The notes beneath the pieces are model-generated. The model did not search any database, was not told where the DNA came from, and was given only the letters and a program-made list of their open reading frames with translations. A program made the translations under genes and the position numbers. Positions 1 to 8,585 of a stretch of DNA of 64,000 nt are shown here, one piece after another. Source of the stretch: CAYWWY01 sp964580185 (lineage in GTDB: Bacteria; Thermotogota; Thermotogae; MWEM01); NCBI GenBank assembly GCA_964580185.1, contig CAZOJQ010000004.1, forward strand, positions 27,317-91,316. Direction: 5' to 3'. How positions within the stretch are numbered: position 1 is the first letter of the stretch; the number at the start of each line of letters is the position of its first letter.

Positions 1-610
1 TTCCTCCAATAATTAGAACAACAGCAAAGCTAGTAAAGCAATAGAGAAAAGAAAGAAGGAAGCTCAGCAAAATGGGTGTAATAAGCAGTGGGACTTCTAT
101 GGATCGGAAAACCCGGAAAGGATTTGCACCATCGGTCTTAGACGCGTCCAATAGGTGGCCATCAATTCGTTCCCAAGCGTCTCCCACAATCCTCATTGTA
201 ACAGGAAAATTATACAATGCATGTGCCAAAACTACTGCGCCAAATGAGTACAGGTAGCTCTTTCGTTCACTACCGAACATCGAAAAGATTCCGGGGATGA
301 GCCCTTGTCGTCCAAGTAGTTGGACCATACCCAAAGCCATGATCATGCCAGGAATCACAAATGGAATCATAGAAATTGCTTTCACCCATCTGTGAAGAGG
401 AAACCGAGTTCGGGCGATTAAGTATGCTGCAGGAAAGCCCATAGCGACAGAGATTGAAGCCGAGAAAACCGCTTGGAAAAAGGTAAAAGAAACTACATCT
501 TTTCCCCCTTGTACCCACCAATTGGAAATATCAAGCGGTTGACCTGCGATTGCCCACACAAAAGAAACTAAGGGAAGACCAAGAATCGCCCCAAAAAAGA
601 TAAGAGCCAT
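1..610 (-). CDS. thiP: Thiamine-type ABC transporter permease (ThiP-like), partial
   Basis: This reading frame runs off the left edge, so the C-terminus is missing. From the ATG at 610 it reads as an integral membrane protein: a hydrophobic segment at residues 1-22, then a binding-protein-dependent permease region containing VIPGMIMALGM and an EAA-like loop around 'LLDASKTDGANPFRVFRSIE'. It lies directly downstream of thiB, so the likely role is the channel of a thiamine (or thiamine phosphate) importer; the ATPase should lie further left. GGAG sits 7 nt before this ATG. The N-terminus is odd: family members usually have a cytoplasmic tail before the first helix, and here a 27-codon frame (MTHQITRKDI...) starting at 696 ends just before it in another frame. 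Family assignment is good; ThiP specificity comes from the neighbour. Confidence 0.75.
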   Translation of the reverse strand, partial: MALIFFGAILGLPLVSFVWAIAGQPLDISNWWVQGGKDVVSFTFFQAVFSASISVAMGFPAAYLIARTRFPLHRWVKAISMIPFVIPGMIMALGMVQLLGRQGLIPGIFSMFGSERKSYLYSFGAVVLAHALYNFPVTMRIVGDAWERIDGHLLDASKTDGANPFRVFRSIEVPLLITPILLSFLLSFLYCFTSFAVVLIIGG

Positions 611-701
611 CTTCAAACTCCATGCTTTATCTCATGGACTTCAATCCATCGGATCAATCCTTCTCCTATATCTTTACGGGTTATTTGATGGGTCATATCA
701 C

Positions 702-1694
702 TCAACGGATAATCTGTATCCAACGCTGGATCCATATGCTTTGCTGATTTTGAAAAAAAGAAGAATCAAAGGAAACAATCTGATCCACTTGTGGAGCGAA
801 TGCAAATACTTCGGGTAAATCAATCGAAATGACAGGATACATCCATTGATTCAACGGAATGTGTTTTTGAAATGGTTCTGTTAGAATATAATCCAAAAAA
901 GCTTCAGCAAGCACACGGTTTTCTTTTCGAGTTGTACGAGCCCCATATTCAATCTGAACAAAGGCCCCTTCAGAAGGAATGATGGGTAGATAGCGCAGAC
1001 TTTGGTAGTGGTATTTACTGTATGCTCCATCGGTGGCATAACTGACCATAATCGGCGCTTCGCCGGATTCAAAGAGCATGAAACTTTCGCTCCAACCCGG
1101 TACGACTGTGAGGATATTGGGTCGCAATTGCTCCCAAAAAGCTTCCCAATCTTCCCCGAAAATGGCAATGGTCCACATGAGAAAAGAAAGACCCGTGCTG
1201 GATGTACGCGGATCTTGAATGATAATCGACCTTTGGTATTTCGGATCCAAAAGGGCGCCAAAACTGGTTGGGGGTTCTTCCAGCTCGTTTGTATCATAAA
1301 GGAGGGCCAAAGCTCCGAAATCCATTGGTATGCCATATCCTTGCAAATCTACTAACTCATTCCTTTCAATCGCCTTGAGATTCGAAGACTCGTAGGGTTC
1401 AAGAATTCCTTCAAGTATTGCTCTCTGGAGCTGGAATTGGTCAATTCCCAATAGAAGATCTGCCCTGGGTGCTTCTTTCTCCAGGATTGCTCGCGCCAGC
1501 ATGCTGCCTGAGCCACCAAATGATAGGAACCGAATAGTGCAATTCCAATCATTTTCGAAGGAATCTGCTATGTACTTTGCCGCTCCTGAAATGAAACTAT
1601 CCGAAGTGTAAACGGTTAAGACTGGTGTAGAGAAACCCAAAACTGTGACCATCAAAAAAACCCAAAAGATTTGCCTTTTTTTCCTTAGTTCCAT
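702..1694 (-). CDS. thiB: Thiamine ABC transporter substrate-binding protein (ThiB/TbpA-like)
   Basis: Periplasmic binding protein of about 330 residues with a hydrophobic signal segment near the N-terminus (IFWVFLMVTVLGFSTPVL). Motifs typical of the TbpA/ThiB family are visible: 'VYTSDSFISG' after the signal peptide, 'ADLLLGIDQ', 'DPRTSSTGLSFLMWT', 'VPGWSESFMLF', 'VSYATDGAY' and the C-terminal 'NQWMYPV'. It would capture thiamine or its phosphates and deliver them to the adjoining permease. The frame also opens at a GTG three codons earlier, but AGGTGA lies about 6 nt before the ATG at 1694, so that start was chosen. No TPP riboswitch was recognisable in the roughly 100 nt upstream, which is unusual for a thiamine uptake gene. 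Confidence 0.82.
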   Translation of the reverse strand: MELRKKRQIFWVFLMVTVLGFSTPVLTVYTSDSFISGAAKYIADSFENDWNCTIRFLSFGGSGSMLARAILEKEAPRADLLLGIDQFQLQRAILEGILEPYESSNLKAIERNELVDLQGYGIPMDFGALALLYDTNELEEPPTSFGALLDPKYQRSIIIQDPRTSSTGLSFLMWTIAIFGEDWEAFWEQLRPNILTVVPGWSESFMLFESGEAPIMVSYATDGAYSKYHYQSLRYLPIIPSEGAFVQIEYGARTTRKENRVLAEAFLDYILTEPFQKHIPLNQWMYPVISIDLPEVFAFAPQVDQIVSFDSSFFQNQQSIWIQRWIQIIR

Positions 1695-1798
1695 TGGAAT
1701 CACCTCACTTTGAACCGTATGAACGAAGCAACGGCAAGGGTTTTGCTAAAAGAAAACAGGATTGTTCTATTGAATGAATCGTCGAAACAGCTTTGCAT

Positions 1799-2923
1799 CT
1801 ACTTTCTTTCCATATTGAAAATGGATCGACCGACAAAAGGAATAAACAACAAAGAAATTCCGAGAAAAGCGAAAATAATACCCCAGTACTCTCCAATCGC
1901 CATTAGGTCTTGGCCCAATGAAAAGCGCATCGTCCGTGCGATGTGATATAAAGGAAGAACATTGGCAAACCCTTTGAGCCATTCCGGAAGGAACTCAAGG
2001 GGAACATAAACACCCGAAAAGAAAATCATCACATTAGTTACGATGTTTACCGCATTACTGGCCGCGTTCGGTTCTCGAAACAGCAGAAGGAACAAGCCAC
2101 CAAAGGAGACCATGAGAAGAGTGGACGCCAGAAATGCAACAGGAAAATAGAGAGGGTGGATTTGAAACCGAATGCCATACATCAGGTTAGAAAGGATCAA
2201 GATTCCTATGGATGAAATTGCTGAAAGGATGATTGTATTGACCATATCCGCAGCTATAAAAGCGCCTGCTCGCGCTGGCGTAGCGATAATCCTCTTGAGA
2301 ATCTTGTTTTTTCGAAAATACCCCAAACTGACAATCAGAGATGTAACCCCTGACATGGAAATGGAAACCGCCAAAACCCCTGCAAGAATATACCCAAATT
2401 GCGAAATGGATTCGCCGGTTAAGGATACTTGTTCTGGCCGCGTAGTCATAATGTCACGGAAGCCAATTAGGTACGTTTTTGCTTTTTGTGAGAAGGTCGA
2501 ACTGAGGGATTGGTATAAAGGATTTTGGTTTTCTCTTCCAGCGTTCAGAATCGTCGTAATCTCAAGAGAAGTAGCTTCGCCCTCAATTGCAAGCCCAAAT
2601 CGAATCCCATCTGCGCTGTCCTCCACTCCTTTTTCTAAATCCGCTAAGGAATATGCGCGGAAGGGGGTCAAATGCATCAGTTTCATTAGGTCAATCAATT
2701 TGTTCTCAGTCTCTATTGGAATGGAATCAGAAAAAAAGACGCCAATGTTTGTCAATTGCGTTTTGATCTGGTCTGGGTCTCGAGTAGTATCCCCTGTTCC
2801 GAATACAGCCCCAAATATGATCAAAAACATAAAGGGGAATGCAAAGCTCCAAAACAATGCGGCTTTGTCACGATATCGGTTTTTTGCCATAGCAATGAAA
2901 AAACCTTGAAAATGATGGAACAC
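1799..2923 (-). CDS. ABC-2 type transporter permease (second subunit)
   Basis: Integral membrane protein of 374 residues with the ABC-2 arrangement: one N-terminal helix (ALFWSFAFPFMFLIIFGAVFG), a soluble domain of about 150 residues, then five or so helices in the C-terminal half ending in 'GIIFAFLGISLLFIPF'. It starts at GTG immediately after the stop codon of the other permease, and the pair shares one ATPase gene upstream. The likely role is one half of an ABC exporter; substrates of this family include drugs, lipids and polymers, and nothing here identifies the cargo. The soluble loop resembles the YhgE/Pip-like extracellular region of Yad-type exporters in position only. Confidence 0.8.
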   Translation of the reverse strand: MFHHFQGFFIAMAKNRYRDKAALFWSFAFPFMFLIIFGAVFGTGDTTRDPDQIKTQLTNIGVFFSDSIPIETENKLIDLMKLMHLTPFRAYSLADLEKGVEDSADGIRFGLAIEGEATSLEITTILNAGRENQNPLYQSLSSTFSQKAKTYLIGFRDIMTTRPEQVSLTGESISQFGYILAGVLAVSISMSGVTSLIVSLGYFRKNKILKRIIATPARAGAFIAADMVNTIILSAISSIGILILSNLMYGIRFQIHPLYFPVAFLASTLLMVSFGGLFLLLFREPNAASNAVNIVTNVMIFFSGVYVPLEFLPEWLKGFANVLPLYHIARTMRFSLGQDLMAIGEYWGIIFAFLGISLLFIPFVGRSIFNMERK

Positions 2924-4096
2924 TCAATCCACCTCCCATCGGAACTTACGGAGCGTAAAGCCGAGTAAAACGGAGATCCAAAGAATTGGTACGAGATAAT
3001 GCAAAAAGGTGGGATATGGAGAACTGACCAATTGCATCTCATGTCGCATACCCGTGCTTAGCCAGGTCAATGGGTTGATATACACAAACCATTGGATTGC
3101 AGGTGGGAGGTCAAACACCGGAAAGTACAATCCCCCTAAAAATTGCATAGGAAAGAACAAGGCATTTCCTAATCCCGCTGCTGAGCGAGGTGTTTTTGCC
3201 AAAGTCCCCAAAGCCAAACCGAAAGATAGACTGGTAACAATTCCAAGGATAACGAAGATAAGGGCTTGGGGTCTGAGAATACTGAAGGTTGCGCCAAAAA
3301 CCACTACCGAAAAGCTCAGCAGGATTAAAAAAGAACAGAAAATCGTTGCCAGTTGCTCGACGATCAAACTGCTCATATAGGTCTTGGTTGTTAGGGGAGT
3401 CGAAACAAATCGTTTTAAAACTCCTTCGCTTTTTAACCAAGCAATATCTGCGCCTACTCCGAAAAACCCAACAGAAAAAATGGACATAAGCAACACTCCT
3501 ACCAAGAAAAAATCCGGATAGGAAAAAGTCTCTAATCGTCCCACTTTCAGTTCTTTGGTTTGGATTTCAGGTAAATCCCGGTTCATTCTTCGCGCTGCTT
3601 CAGCGTTTACGCTGGAAAGGATCTGATCCATGATATCTCGGGCAGTACGGGATCCTTGACGCACGTCAATTTCATAGAGAAGGATCTCTGGGGCTACAAT
3701 GCGATCTCCTAAAAACGCCCCTAATACGAGTATTTGCTGGAATTTATTGTTGAAATCTTCGGGGATTTCCACAATAAGGGATACTTTATCCATCCGAAGC
3801 ATTTCGAGAGCCTCATCAATCCCTTCTACTCGTTCAAAGCTGAAAAGAGCTGACTTTCCTTCTTCTGCATGGGACAATTCATCGAAGATCGAGTGGATGA
3901 TCTGTGATCCTAAACCTTCATCCGCATGATCTAGCAAAGCTACTTTAAAGTTGATGCCTTCTACTGCACCAATATTGCCAAATATTAATGTAAGGACGGT
4001 ATAGAGGATCATCGGAAACGCAAAAATCCATATAAGGAGGTCAGGCGTGCGGAAAGCGCTTCGAAGACGCATGGCGATGAATGTGGGGTTGATCAT
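2924..4096 (-). CDS. ABC-2 type transporter permease (first subunit)
   Basis: 390-residue membrane protein with the same plan as its downstream neighbour: N-terminal helix (LLIWIFAFPMILYTVLTLIFG), a large extracytoplasmic domain, then about five helices containing 'PMQFLGGLYFPVFDLPP', the typical ABC-2 segment before the last helices. The start ATG overlaps the ATPase stop codon by 4 nt (ATGA), which points to translational coupling. The two permeases are diverged paralogues and probably form a heterodimer with the ATPase encoded upstream. Substrate unknown. The position behind fur leaves open a role in metal or siderophore export, but that is only context. Confidence 0.8.
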   Translation of the reverse strand: MINPTFIAMRLRSAFRTPDLLIWIFAFPMILYTVLTLIFGNIGAVEGINFKVALLDHADEGLGSQIIHSIFDELSHAEEGKSALFSFERVEGIDEALEMLRMDKVSLIVEIPEDFNNKFQQILVLGAFLGDRIVAPEILLYEIDVRQGSRTARDIMDQILSSVNAEAARRMNRDLPEIQTKELKVGRLETFSYPDFFLVGVLLMSIFSVGFFGVGADIAWLKSEGVLKRFVSTPLTTKTYMSSLIVEQLATIFCSFLILLSFSVVVFGATFSILRPQALIFVILGIVTSLSFGLALGTLAKTPRSAAGLGNALFFPMQFLGGLYFPVFDLPPAIQWFVYINPLTWLSTGMRHEMQLVSSPYPTFLHYLVPILWISVLLGFTLRKFRWEVD

Positions 4097-5013
4097 TCGC
4101 GCAGCCTCCTCCCGGTAAGAGAAAGAAAAACATCTTCTAAATTTGGCTGACGAATATTGATATCACTCAAGTTGTGTTCTTTGATCCGAGCCCAGTTTAA
4201 CAATGCGTCTAGCGTCAAGGATAGTGAACGGGTGGAAATATGGATTACTCCAGCTTCTGAGAAGACTTCATCCACATCCCAGGCACGAAAGAGTTCGAGA
4301 TCATCTTCCTGGACGTCTCCCGTAAACTCGATAAAGCTAAGCTCCCCCAATTGGTTGATCAATTGGCGAGGTGTCCCGCTAGCAATGATCCTCCCGTGAT
4401 CCATAATGCAAACCATGTCTGAAAGGATCTCTGCTTCTTCCATATAATGAGTAGTAAGAAATACAGTTTTTCCCTTCTTTTTCAACATTTCAATGAGTTC
4501 CCACACATTCCTTCGGGCTTGAGGATCCAGTCCAGTCGTAGGTTCGTCCAAAAAAACGATTTCCGGGTCATTGACTAAGGCGCAAGCGATTGCAACCCGT
4601 TGTTTCTGGCCACCAGAGAGTTTGTCGACCGATGCTTTGCTTTTTTCTTCAAGAGAAACAAACTGGATCAAATCGTCGATAGGGAATTTCTTCTTGTAGA
4701 AGGATGCGAACATAGTCAGAGTTTCACGCACTCGCAAATGTGGGATGAAGCTCGTGGATTGCAAACATACCCCGATTTTCTCCTTAGTTTCGGAATCGAC
4801 TGTTTGCATGGCTTTTCCGAAATATTCGATCTTACCTTGGCTTCCTTTCCGTATCCCTTCAACAATTTCCATAGTTGTTGTTTTTCCCGCTCCATTCGGA
4901 CCAAGTAAAGTAAATGTTTGGCCTTTACTTACCTCAAAAGACACTCCATCAACTGCTTTCACACTCCCATACGTTTTCCGTAAATCGTCTACCTTCAATA
5001 CAACATCAATCAC
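4093..5013 (-). CDS. ABC transporter ATP-binding protein (exporter type)
   Basis: 306-residue ATPase of the DrrA/CcmA type. Walker A is 'GPNGAGKTTT', the Q-loop lies in 'GVCLQSTSFIP', the ABC signature is 'KLSGGQKQRVAIACAL', Walker B is 'EIVFLDEPTTGLD' and the H-loop is 'VFLTTHYMEEAE'. The last 80 or so residues form the C-terminal extension common in exporters. An open frame continues upstream for 29 codons, but the family begins at 'DVVLKVDDLRKTYG', and a GTG at 5013 preceded by AGGGGGAT fits; this start overlaps the 3' end of fur by 8 nt. It powers the two ABC-2 permeases that follow. Confidence 0.85.
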   Translation of the reverse strand: MIDVVLKVDDLRKTYGSVKAVDGVSFEVSKGQTFTLLGPNGAGKTTTMEIVEGIRKGSQGKIEYFGKAMQTVDSETKEKIGVCLQSTSFIPHLRVRETLTMFASFYKKKFPIDDLIQFVSLEEKSKASVDKLSGGQKQRVAIACALVNDPEIVFLDEPTTGLDPQARRNVWELIEMLKKKGKTVFLTTHYMEEAEILSDMVCIMDHGRIIASGTPRQLINQLGELSFIEFTGDVQEDDLELFRAWDVDEVFSEAGVIHISTRSLSLTLDALLNWARIKEHNLSDINIRQPNLEDVFLSLTGRRLRE

Positions 5014-5464
5014 TATGATCCCCCTTTTCTTGAATAGCTTTCCGGCATTTTTTGCACAGACCAAAGAATTTGAGTTGGTGATCGTGAATTTCGAATGCAT
5101 AACTTGTAGCGATTCGTTTTTCTAAATCATCCAGCCAATCGATATTTATCGGGATCACGGACCCGCATTGTTGGCAGATCAAATGATGGTGTGAGTGACA
5201 GGATTGATCGGATAGTTCATATCGAGCCATACCATCTCCAAAATCTACCCGACAGATCAATCCGATTTCTGAGAATAACTCCAGATTCCGATAAACTGTT
5301 GCTTTACTGATCCGAACGCGGTTTCCTTTTAACAGTTGATACACTTCTTCTGCGGAAAAATGCTTCCCTGGGTTTTCGCGAAAAACTGATAACACGGTTT
5401 CCCGCTGAGGAGTAATTCGGTAATGCTTCATTTTCATGATCGATTCTAGGGAGTCTTCGGTCAT
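5006..5464 (-). CDS. fur: Fur-family metal-responsive transcriptional regulator
   Basis: 152-residue Fur/PerR/Zur-type repressor. The winged helix is seen in 'YRITPQRETVLSVFRENPGKH' through 'ISKATVYRNLELF'. The metal-binding part has 'HSHHHLICQQCG' and 'CKKCRKA', giving one CxxC pair for each half of a structural zinc site, plus 'HDHQLKFFGLC' as sensory ligands. Which metal or peroxide it senses cannot be told from sequence alone. The ATG at 5464 has GAGGTGA about 7 nt upstream. It is the middle gene of a run continuing into an ABC exporter whose ATPase overlaps its stop codon, so it may regulate that exporter and itself. Confidence 0.88.
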   Translation of the reverse strand: MTEDSLESIMKMKHYRITPQRETVLSVFRENPGKHFSAEEVYQLLKGNRVRISKATVYRNLELFSEIGLICRVDFGDGMARYELSDQSCHSHHHLICQQCGSVIPINIDWLDDLEKRIATSYAFEIHDHQLKFFGLCKKCRKAIQEKGDHSD

Positions 5465-5470
5465 CTTGAA

Positions 5471-5755
5471 TCACCTCATGTTTTTTAGGGATCGAGAAAG
5501 CAAGACAGTACCTACGACACCAAGAACAAACATAACAATCACCATATCCAAAACATACATTTCGCGAGAAATCGTTCCGTTGATAAGGATTAGCAGCAGA
5601 ATCTTTGCTGCAGCGGAACTAAAAAAAATAAGCAGCAAAACCTTTTCTCTGCTGACGAGAGCATAAAGCGTTTGCAAGATAATTAAAATAAGAAGAATCC
5701 AACGAATTCCATGGACCATCGCCTCACTTTGAAGCCATTCAAGAAAGGATTCCAT
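5471..5755 (-). CDS. Small membrane protein resembling MrpF
   Basis: 94-residue, three-helix membrane protein. The C-terminal third 'YVLDMVIVMFVLGVVGTVLL' resembles the last helix of MrpF/PhaF/MnhF cation-proton antiporter subunits, and the length and helix count also agree. The usual GPT...DR loop motif of MrpF is not present: the corresponding loop reads 'VSREKVLLLIFFSS'. No other Mrp subunit is encoded nearby, so it is either a diverged orphan subunit or an unrelated small membrane protein. The ATG overlaps the queD stop codon by 1 nt (TAATG), so it is translated as part of that operon. Confidence 0.5.
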   Translation of the reverse strand: MESFLEWLQSEAMVHGIRWILLILIILQTLYALVSREKVLLLIFFSSAAAKILLLILINGTISREMYVLDMVIVMFVLGVVGTVLLSRSLKNMR

Positions 5756-6132
5756 TATTCTCCCCCCTGATAGCTTACAAAACTGGAGGGTGTTTCATAT
5801 ACTCGGATTTCCGCTAATTCTACCCCCAATTGCTGAATATCCTCTTGGATTTGATCCCAAATCCAGATCGCGATATTTTCAGCAGAAGGTTGAGAAAACC
5901 GTAAATTGAGATCGGAATGATCCAAGAAGGATATCGCCTTCTGGTTCACGATTTCTTTGAGAACAAGAAAATCCAGAACAAGGCCTTCTTTCTCAACACT
6001 CCCTTTGACTGAAACATCCACCCGATAGGTATGTCCATGGATTCTCTCGCATTTTCCATGATACGAGGTAAGGTGGTGGGCAGCGTCAAAATGAAAAACC
6101 CGTGTAACAGTCAATTGTGGCACTGATTTCAT
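5755..6132 (-). CDS. queD: 6-carboxytetrahydropterin synthase (QueD/PTPS family)
   Basis: 125-residue T-fold enzyme. Zinc ligands are visible as His in 'FDAAHHL' and the pair in 'RIHGHTYR'; the catalytic Cys lies in 'YHGKCERIH'. Other family blocks are 'LVLDFLVLK', 'LDHSDLN' and 'PSAENIAIWIWDQI', followed by 'VYETPSS' near the end. It would convert dihydroneopterin triphosphate to 6-carboxytetrahydropterin, the second step towards queuosine and other 7-deazapurines; QueC, QueE and QueF are not in the window. The start overlaps pheT by 4 nt (ATGA), so it is cotranscribed with the phenylalanyl-tRNA synthetase genes. Confidence 0.88.
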   Translation of the reverse strand: MKSVPQLTVTRVFHFDAAHHLTSYHGKCERIHGHTYRVDVSVKGSVEKEGLVLDFLVLKEIVNQKAISFLDHSDLNLRFSQPSAENIAIWIWDQIQEDIQQLGVELAEIRVYETPSSFVSYQGGE

Positions 6133-8570
6133 CCTTCCCGAATCTCTAACCCGTGAGAAATGATGGTCTCCCGAATCTCGTTGATCGCTTTGGTTAACTC
6201 ATCTTCGCAAAAAGTGTGATCCTCAGCACGCAGGATGAGTGTTAGCGTAACGCTTGTCATATCTTCGGGAATATTCGTCCCTTTATACACATCCGATACT
6301 TGAACCGATTCGATGTTTGGAAGGTTCCGCAAATCTTTGAGGACAACCCCAATTTCCACCCCTCTTTTCACCAAAAGCGAAAAATCCTTTCGGCTCGATG
6401 GAAAGTATTGTTGTGGAGATGATTTCACGGTTTGAATCCCCATTTTCATTTCATCATACAGAGCTTCTAGATCAATCTCACCCATATATAATGGCGTTCT
6501 TATGTCATATGCCTGAGCAATTTCATGCCGGATCATCCCCATGACCCCGATACACCGTTCACCAAACCAAATAGAAGCGCTTTGTGTGCGGAAAAACAAA
6601 GGCAAATGATGGGGCAATACTACGGATCGGAAATCGATTCTTTTCGAATCGATTTGAAGGTGATAGAGTACTTCCTCAATACTCCCTTTGACTGTATAAA
6701 AGTGGGATTCCCGTTTATCCAAATAATCCTCAGGATGTTCCTTGCCCACAACTGACCAACCGAGTACTTCCTTCTCTTTATATGTACCGGTCTCGGTCCA
6801 AAAAACCGTTCCGATTTCAAAAAAGCGTCCATTTTTCTGTTGATGGCTATAGTTATAAGAGACAGTGCGAATCATCGTCAAAAAAGCAGACGGCCTCAAC
6901 ATTGATACATCCTCAGAAAGCGGTTTTAATAAATGGACTCCATTTTTTACCCAAATGTGTTCCTTGGATAACTGAAAGCGAGAAAGATCGATCGGGTCGA
7001 TCATCGTCATGGGACTGATTTCATTAAACCCTTGGGCAAGCATTATATCCCGAACTTTGTAGCGCATTCGCTGATACTCAGAGTATCCGGCTTGACTCCC
7101 CTTCACTCGGGGTAGTGCAGAAGGGATCTTGTCATACCCGTTTATCCTTCCCACCTCCTCAATTAAGTCAATTTCTCGTTCTATATCAGGACGGAAAGTA
7201 GGAACAGTTACGATCCAAAAAGTGCGCGAACTCTTCTTTTCACCTTGCTCAATCCCCATCCCCAAGTTTTCTAAGCTAGTCACAACCGAATCTTGTGCAA
7301 TTTGAGCGCCTAAGAGGTTGGTAATCCGTTGATGCCTAAGATGAAGGACTTTTGGAGCAACTGATACTGGATTGACATCTACCAGAGTCTTGGCTACATC
7401 TCCTCCACACACACTTTGGATCAGATGGGCCAATCTCTTGATGACAATTAGGGAATCATTGGGATCCACGCCTCGTTCAAAGCGATAGGATGCATCAGTG
7501 CTCAGATTATGCTGCTTGGATGTCCTCCGAATCCCTACTGGATGAAAATACGCGACTTCTAAAAGAAGATCCTTTGTCTTATCATCAACCGAAGAATGCA
7601 ACCCTCCCATTACTCCAGCTAAAGCGATCGGGCCGGATTCGTCGGTAATTAACAACTCATCACCAAAAAAAGAACGTTCTTGCCCATCAAGAAATACCAT
7701 GGATTCGCCCGGTTTCGCTTTGCGTACCCGAATTTTGCCGTGTTGAATCTTACGGAAATCGAAGACATGGACCGGATGACCCATCTCCATTAAAACAAAG
7801 TTTGATAAATCAACGACATTGTTGATTGGTTGCATTCCGATAGATACGAGATGGCGAATAAGCCATAGTGGGGAATCTGAAACCTGAACATTTTTGATGA
7901 GGATTGAGGTATACCGATAGCATAGATCGGGTTCATCGATCAAAACGTGAACATAATCGGATGTTTGAAAATCGGATGACATATACTGAAGCTTTGGAGG
8001 CATCACTTGTCGTTGACCCTTACTGATTGCCTGTATTTCCCTAGCAATACCCATCATAGATAGCTCATCGGGTCGATTTGATGTCACTTCCAAGTCAAAT
8101 ACCGTATCGTTGATACCCAACCATTTGCAAAAATCTGTACCGGCCGATAGAGCAGAAGGAACTGAAAAAACCCGATCGGACTGGGCTGCAAAACCCATTT
8201 CCTCTAGTGATACCATCATTCCTTCTGACAAAACTCCAGAAATCTCAGTGGATTCCAAGACTCTCCCGTTCCAGAGCCGCGCTGTAGGAAGGGCAACAAC
8301 TACATTCATTCCTTCTTGAAGGTGAGGATCACCACAGACTATTTGCTTGAGGGATTTTCCGATATCGACTTGACAAACACGGAGTTTTGGGTTGTTCGGA
8401 TGTGTTTTCGCCACACTTACCTTTCCTACGACTACCTCTTGCAAACCCTTCCAGGGCTGTTCTATCGACTCAACAGCAGTACCACTCAAACTTAGTTGAT
8501 TCGATATCGTTGCGTCATCCCAACCATCTAAGGAAATATATTGCTCCAACCATTTCCGGGAAACTTTCAT
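6129..8570 (-). CDS. pheT: Phenylalanyl-tRNA synthetase beta subunit
   Basis: 813 residues, the normal length for the bacterial beta subunit. The N-terminal EMAP/tRNA-binding-like domain is seen in 'VVVGKVSVAKTHPNNPKLRVCQVD'-type sequence (residues about 45-150). The B3/B4 editing region contains 'VTSNRPDELSMMGIAREI', B5 follows ('HLRHQRITNLLG'), and the last 95 or so residues are the ferredoxin-fold anticodon-binding domain ('YFPSSRKDFSLLVKRGVEIG'). It pairs with PheS, encoded just upstream, as an alpha2-beta2 cytoplasmic synthetase. The ATG at 8570 has GAAAGGAGAG upstream. Confidence 0.96.
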   Translation of the reverse strand: MKVSRKWLEQYISLDGWDDATISNQLSLSGTAVESIEQPWKGLQEVVVGKVSVAKTHPNNPKLRVCQVDIGKSLKQIVCGDPHLQEGMNVVVALPTARLWNGRVLESTEISGVLSEGMMVSLEEMGFAAQSDRVFSVPSALSAGTDFCKWLGINDTVFDLEVTSNRPDELSMMGIAREIQAISKGQRQVMPPKLQYMSSDFQTSDYVHVLIDEPDLCYRYTSILIKNVQVSDSPLWLIRHLVSIGMQPINNVVDLSNFVLMEMGHPVHVFDFRKIQHGKIRVRKAKPGESMVFLDGQERSFFGDELLITDESGPIALAGVMGGLHSSVDDKTKDLLLEVAYFHPVGIRRTSKQHNLSTDASYRFERGVDPNDSLIVIKRLAHLIQSVCGGDVAKTLVDVNPVSVAPKVLHLRHQRITNLLGAQIAQDSVVTSLENLGMGIEQGEKKSSRTFWIVTVPTFRPDIEREIDLIEEVGRINGYDKIPSALPRVKGSQAGYSEYQRMRYKVRDIMLAQGFNEISPMTMIDPIDLSRFQLSKEHIWVKNGVHLLKPLSEDVSMLRPSAFLTMIRTVSYNYSHQQKNGRFFEIGTVFWTETGTYKEKEVLGWSVVGKEHPEDYLDKRESHFYTVKGSIEEVLYHLQIDSKRIDFRSVVLPHHLPLFFRTQSASIWFGERCIGVMGMIRHEIAQAYDIRTPLYMGEIDLEALYDEMKMGIQTVKSSPQQYFPSSRKDFSLLVKRGVEIGVVLKDLRNLPNIESVQVSDVYKGTNIPEDMTSVTLTLILRAEDHTFCEDELTKAINEIRETIISHGLEIREG

Positions 8571-8585
8571 TATAACCCTCTCCTT

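Noticed and set aside
1705..1896. 63-codon minus-strand frame between the ABC permease and thiB
   Set aside because: It overlaps the end of the ABC-2 permease in another frame; the intergenic stretch shows no coding sign and no TPP riboswitch core was recognised either.
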